Part shown: piece by piece, positions 13,067 to 14,444 of the stretch
Layout: each line of letters opens with the position of its first letter
How positions within the stretch are numbered: the stretch's first letter is position 1
Source of the DNA: Temnopleurus reevesii
Lineage: Eukaryota; Echinodermata; Echinoidea; Temnopleuroida; Temnopleuridae
Direction: 5' to 3'
NCBI GenBank assembly: GCA_036244855.1
Contig: BQKZ01001821.1
Location: 1 to 14,444 of the forward strand
Length of the DNA: 14,444 bases
Notes under the pieces: generated by a model
What the model saw: only the letters and a program-made list of their open reading frames with translations
Told to the model about the DNA's origin: nothing
The model's database searches: none
Made by a program: the position numbers and the translations under genes

Positions 13067-14427
13067 ACGTAAAAGTCACCCTTATATGTTATAAAGAACC
13101 CAAATAAAAAAATAGAGATCATAGCTTAATCTTTCTAAACGAGGTTTGCCCCTGCCCAGGTTTGATTGTACCTGTATTTTATCCCACAAATCCAGAGTAT
13201 AATCTCTAAATACAATTTCTATCATCTACTCAGGTGGAAATATTATAGCCTTACAGGTGATGGGATTAACTTTATTTCTGCATCAAAACAGGATGCAAAA
13301 TACAACGCACTTTGTAATTTTAAGCTGCTTGCGTTAGATCCTGTTCAACAATCTCATTCACATCTCTTTCCTTAAGAGATTAGAATAAAATAATGGGCGT
13401 GCAGAGATGAGACTGAAACACAAAATCATCAAAAGAATAATAATAATAGCAACAAGCCTATTTACAATATTTCATTCGATTAATACACTTCATTGTCATT
13501 GATGAATGTTTTTAAAATATCAATACTGCGCAGGTATGCTTACCACATAGAAATGCATTATGAAAAGGTTCTCAAAGCAACTCATAGTGATAACATCAGC
13601 ACAAACTGTGATTGTAATACAGTGTCTACCAGTTTGTGAAGATTTCAAATAGTGACCTTGATGTATTGAAAGATGCTGGTCATTAAAAATAATCAATCTG
13701 ACTCCCAGGGGGCAATTCAAATATTTAATCTTCAAAGCTACATTTATATGGCTTCATTAGAACCCTTCTGTCTGACGAAGGCACGCTGGAGTGTATCAAA
13801 GCTATATGTTGACACTTTACTGTTTTCCTTTGCGTTAAATTGAAGAAGTCAGAGGTTATTACAATATACCTTGCTAACAGTTGAAGTATTGTAACACCTT
13901 TCCCCCAAAGTGTAAACAACCTCTATTTACAAAGAGCACCCTTGATTTGATCAATAATCTTTTACTTTATTAATCCTCTATACATTACTAACAAGCCACC
14001 AGAAATATCAACAAGTTTTTATAAAGTACCAAATGATGGAAATGCTTAATCTTCAATTAATGCATGGGGAAGGATGTATGATAAGCTCACACGGGTGATT
14101 CAGTATTGCTAAATTGTTTTTAATCTAGTTATTTGCAAAGTGAACGCTTGAGCTGTATTTTTTTATCATGCATTTTCACATTAATTTTTTTTCCTTGCTT
14201 CAATGTAATTTCATCTTACTAAATTTTCAACAAAGGGTGGCATATATGCTTCAAGAAGATTGAAAAGTAATTTTGTTCAGTAATTGTTTATCAGAAAAAC
14301 TTGGGGGAAAAAAACAAATGAAGAAAAGAGAAAGTTCTGTTAAAAATAATGGAAAAAATGGAAATCTGCCATGTCCATGACCTTCTTAGGCACAAATATT
14401 GAAAGACATTATAAGTGTAATTTGGGA
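13067..14427. other. Intergenic or upstream sequence; no gene
   Basis: AT-rich. Short frames at 13166-13375, 13520-13735 and 13725-13919 show no domain, no codon structure and no splice context. An (AAT)4 run is near 13436-13448. Confidence 0.5.
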
Positions 14428-14444
14428 CCCCCCCCCCCCCCCCC
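14428..14444. repeat. C17 homopolymer at window edge
   Basis: Seventeen C run to the last base. Such runs often terminate contigs, so the true length is uncertain. Confidence 0.85.

Noticed and set aside
13520..13919. Minus-strand frames of 71 and 64 codons
   Set aside because: No recognised domain, no codon bias or neighbouring exons in the same reading pattern.

Overview
The window is animal genomic DNA holding the 5' half of one minus-strand gene for a ninein / ninein-like (NIN/NINL) centrosomal protein. The protein has N-terminal EF-hands followed by the start of a coiled coil. Nine coding exons could be joined by hand. Every junction is GT-AG, every phase fits, and the product is 492 complete codons from a start at 8478 (with an in-frame stop upstream) to the donor after exon 9 at 558. 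The rest of the gene lies beyond the left edge. The AT-rich sequence, sub-kilobase introns, short homopolymer C tracts and a tRNA-derived SINE suggest a marine invertebrate deuterostome, probably an echinoderm such as a sea urchin. That assignment is inference.

Layout by coordinate. 1-557 is part of intron 9. Exon 9 is 558-698. Intron 8 (699-2497) holds a purine-rich block, a pyrimidine-rich block and a clean 199-bp MITE with target-site duplication. Exon 8 is 2498-2646. Intron 7 (2647-3670) carries two or three decayed copies of exon 8. Exon 7 is 3671-3743. Intron 6 (3744-4118) carries a broken copy of the end of exon 6. Exon 6 is 4119-4402. Intron 5 (4403-5062) contains a probable dispersed repeat. 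Exon 5 is 5063-5226. Intron 4 (5227-6134) is mostly a tandem array of about nine units built from the first part of exon 5 and its splice acceptor. Exon 4 is 6135-6243, exon 3 is 6951-7186, exon 2 is 7650-7788, and exon 1 is 8296-8478 plus 5' UTR to about 8545. Upstream lie two decayed copies of the exon 1 start (8652-8761 and 8821-8934).

The single N at 9851 marks a contig join. The 1497 bases before it (8354-9850) recur at 9852-11348, so the second copy of the exon 1 region is almost certainly an unmerged contig overlap and not biology. Beyond 11349 I find no coding gene. That stretch holds a strong hairpin (11520-11558), a possible 5' UTR exon donor (12047), a SINE (about 12810-13066) and a C17 run at the window edge.

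The most unusual feature is that four separate exons of one gene (1, 5, 6 and 8) each have local tandem copies of an exon-intron boundary, in different states of decay. I found no bacterial-type operon, CRISPR array, rRNA or intact tRNA.
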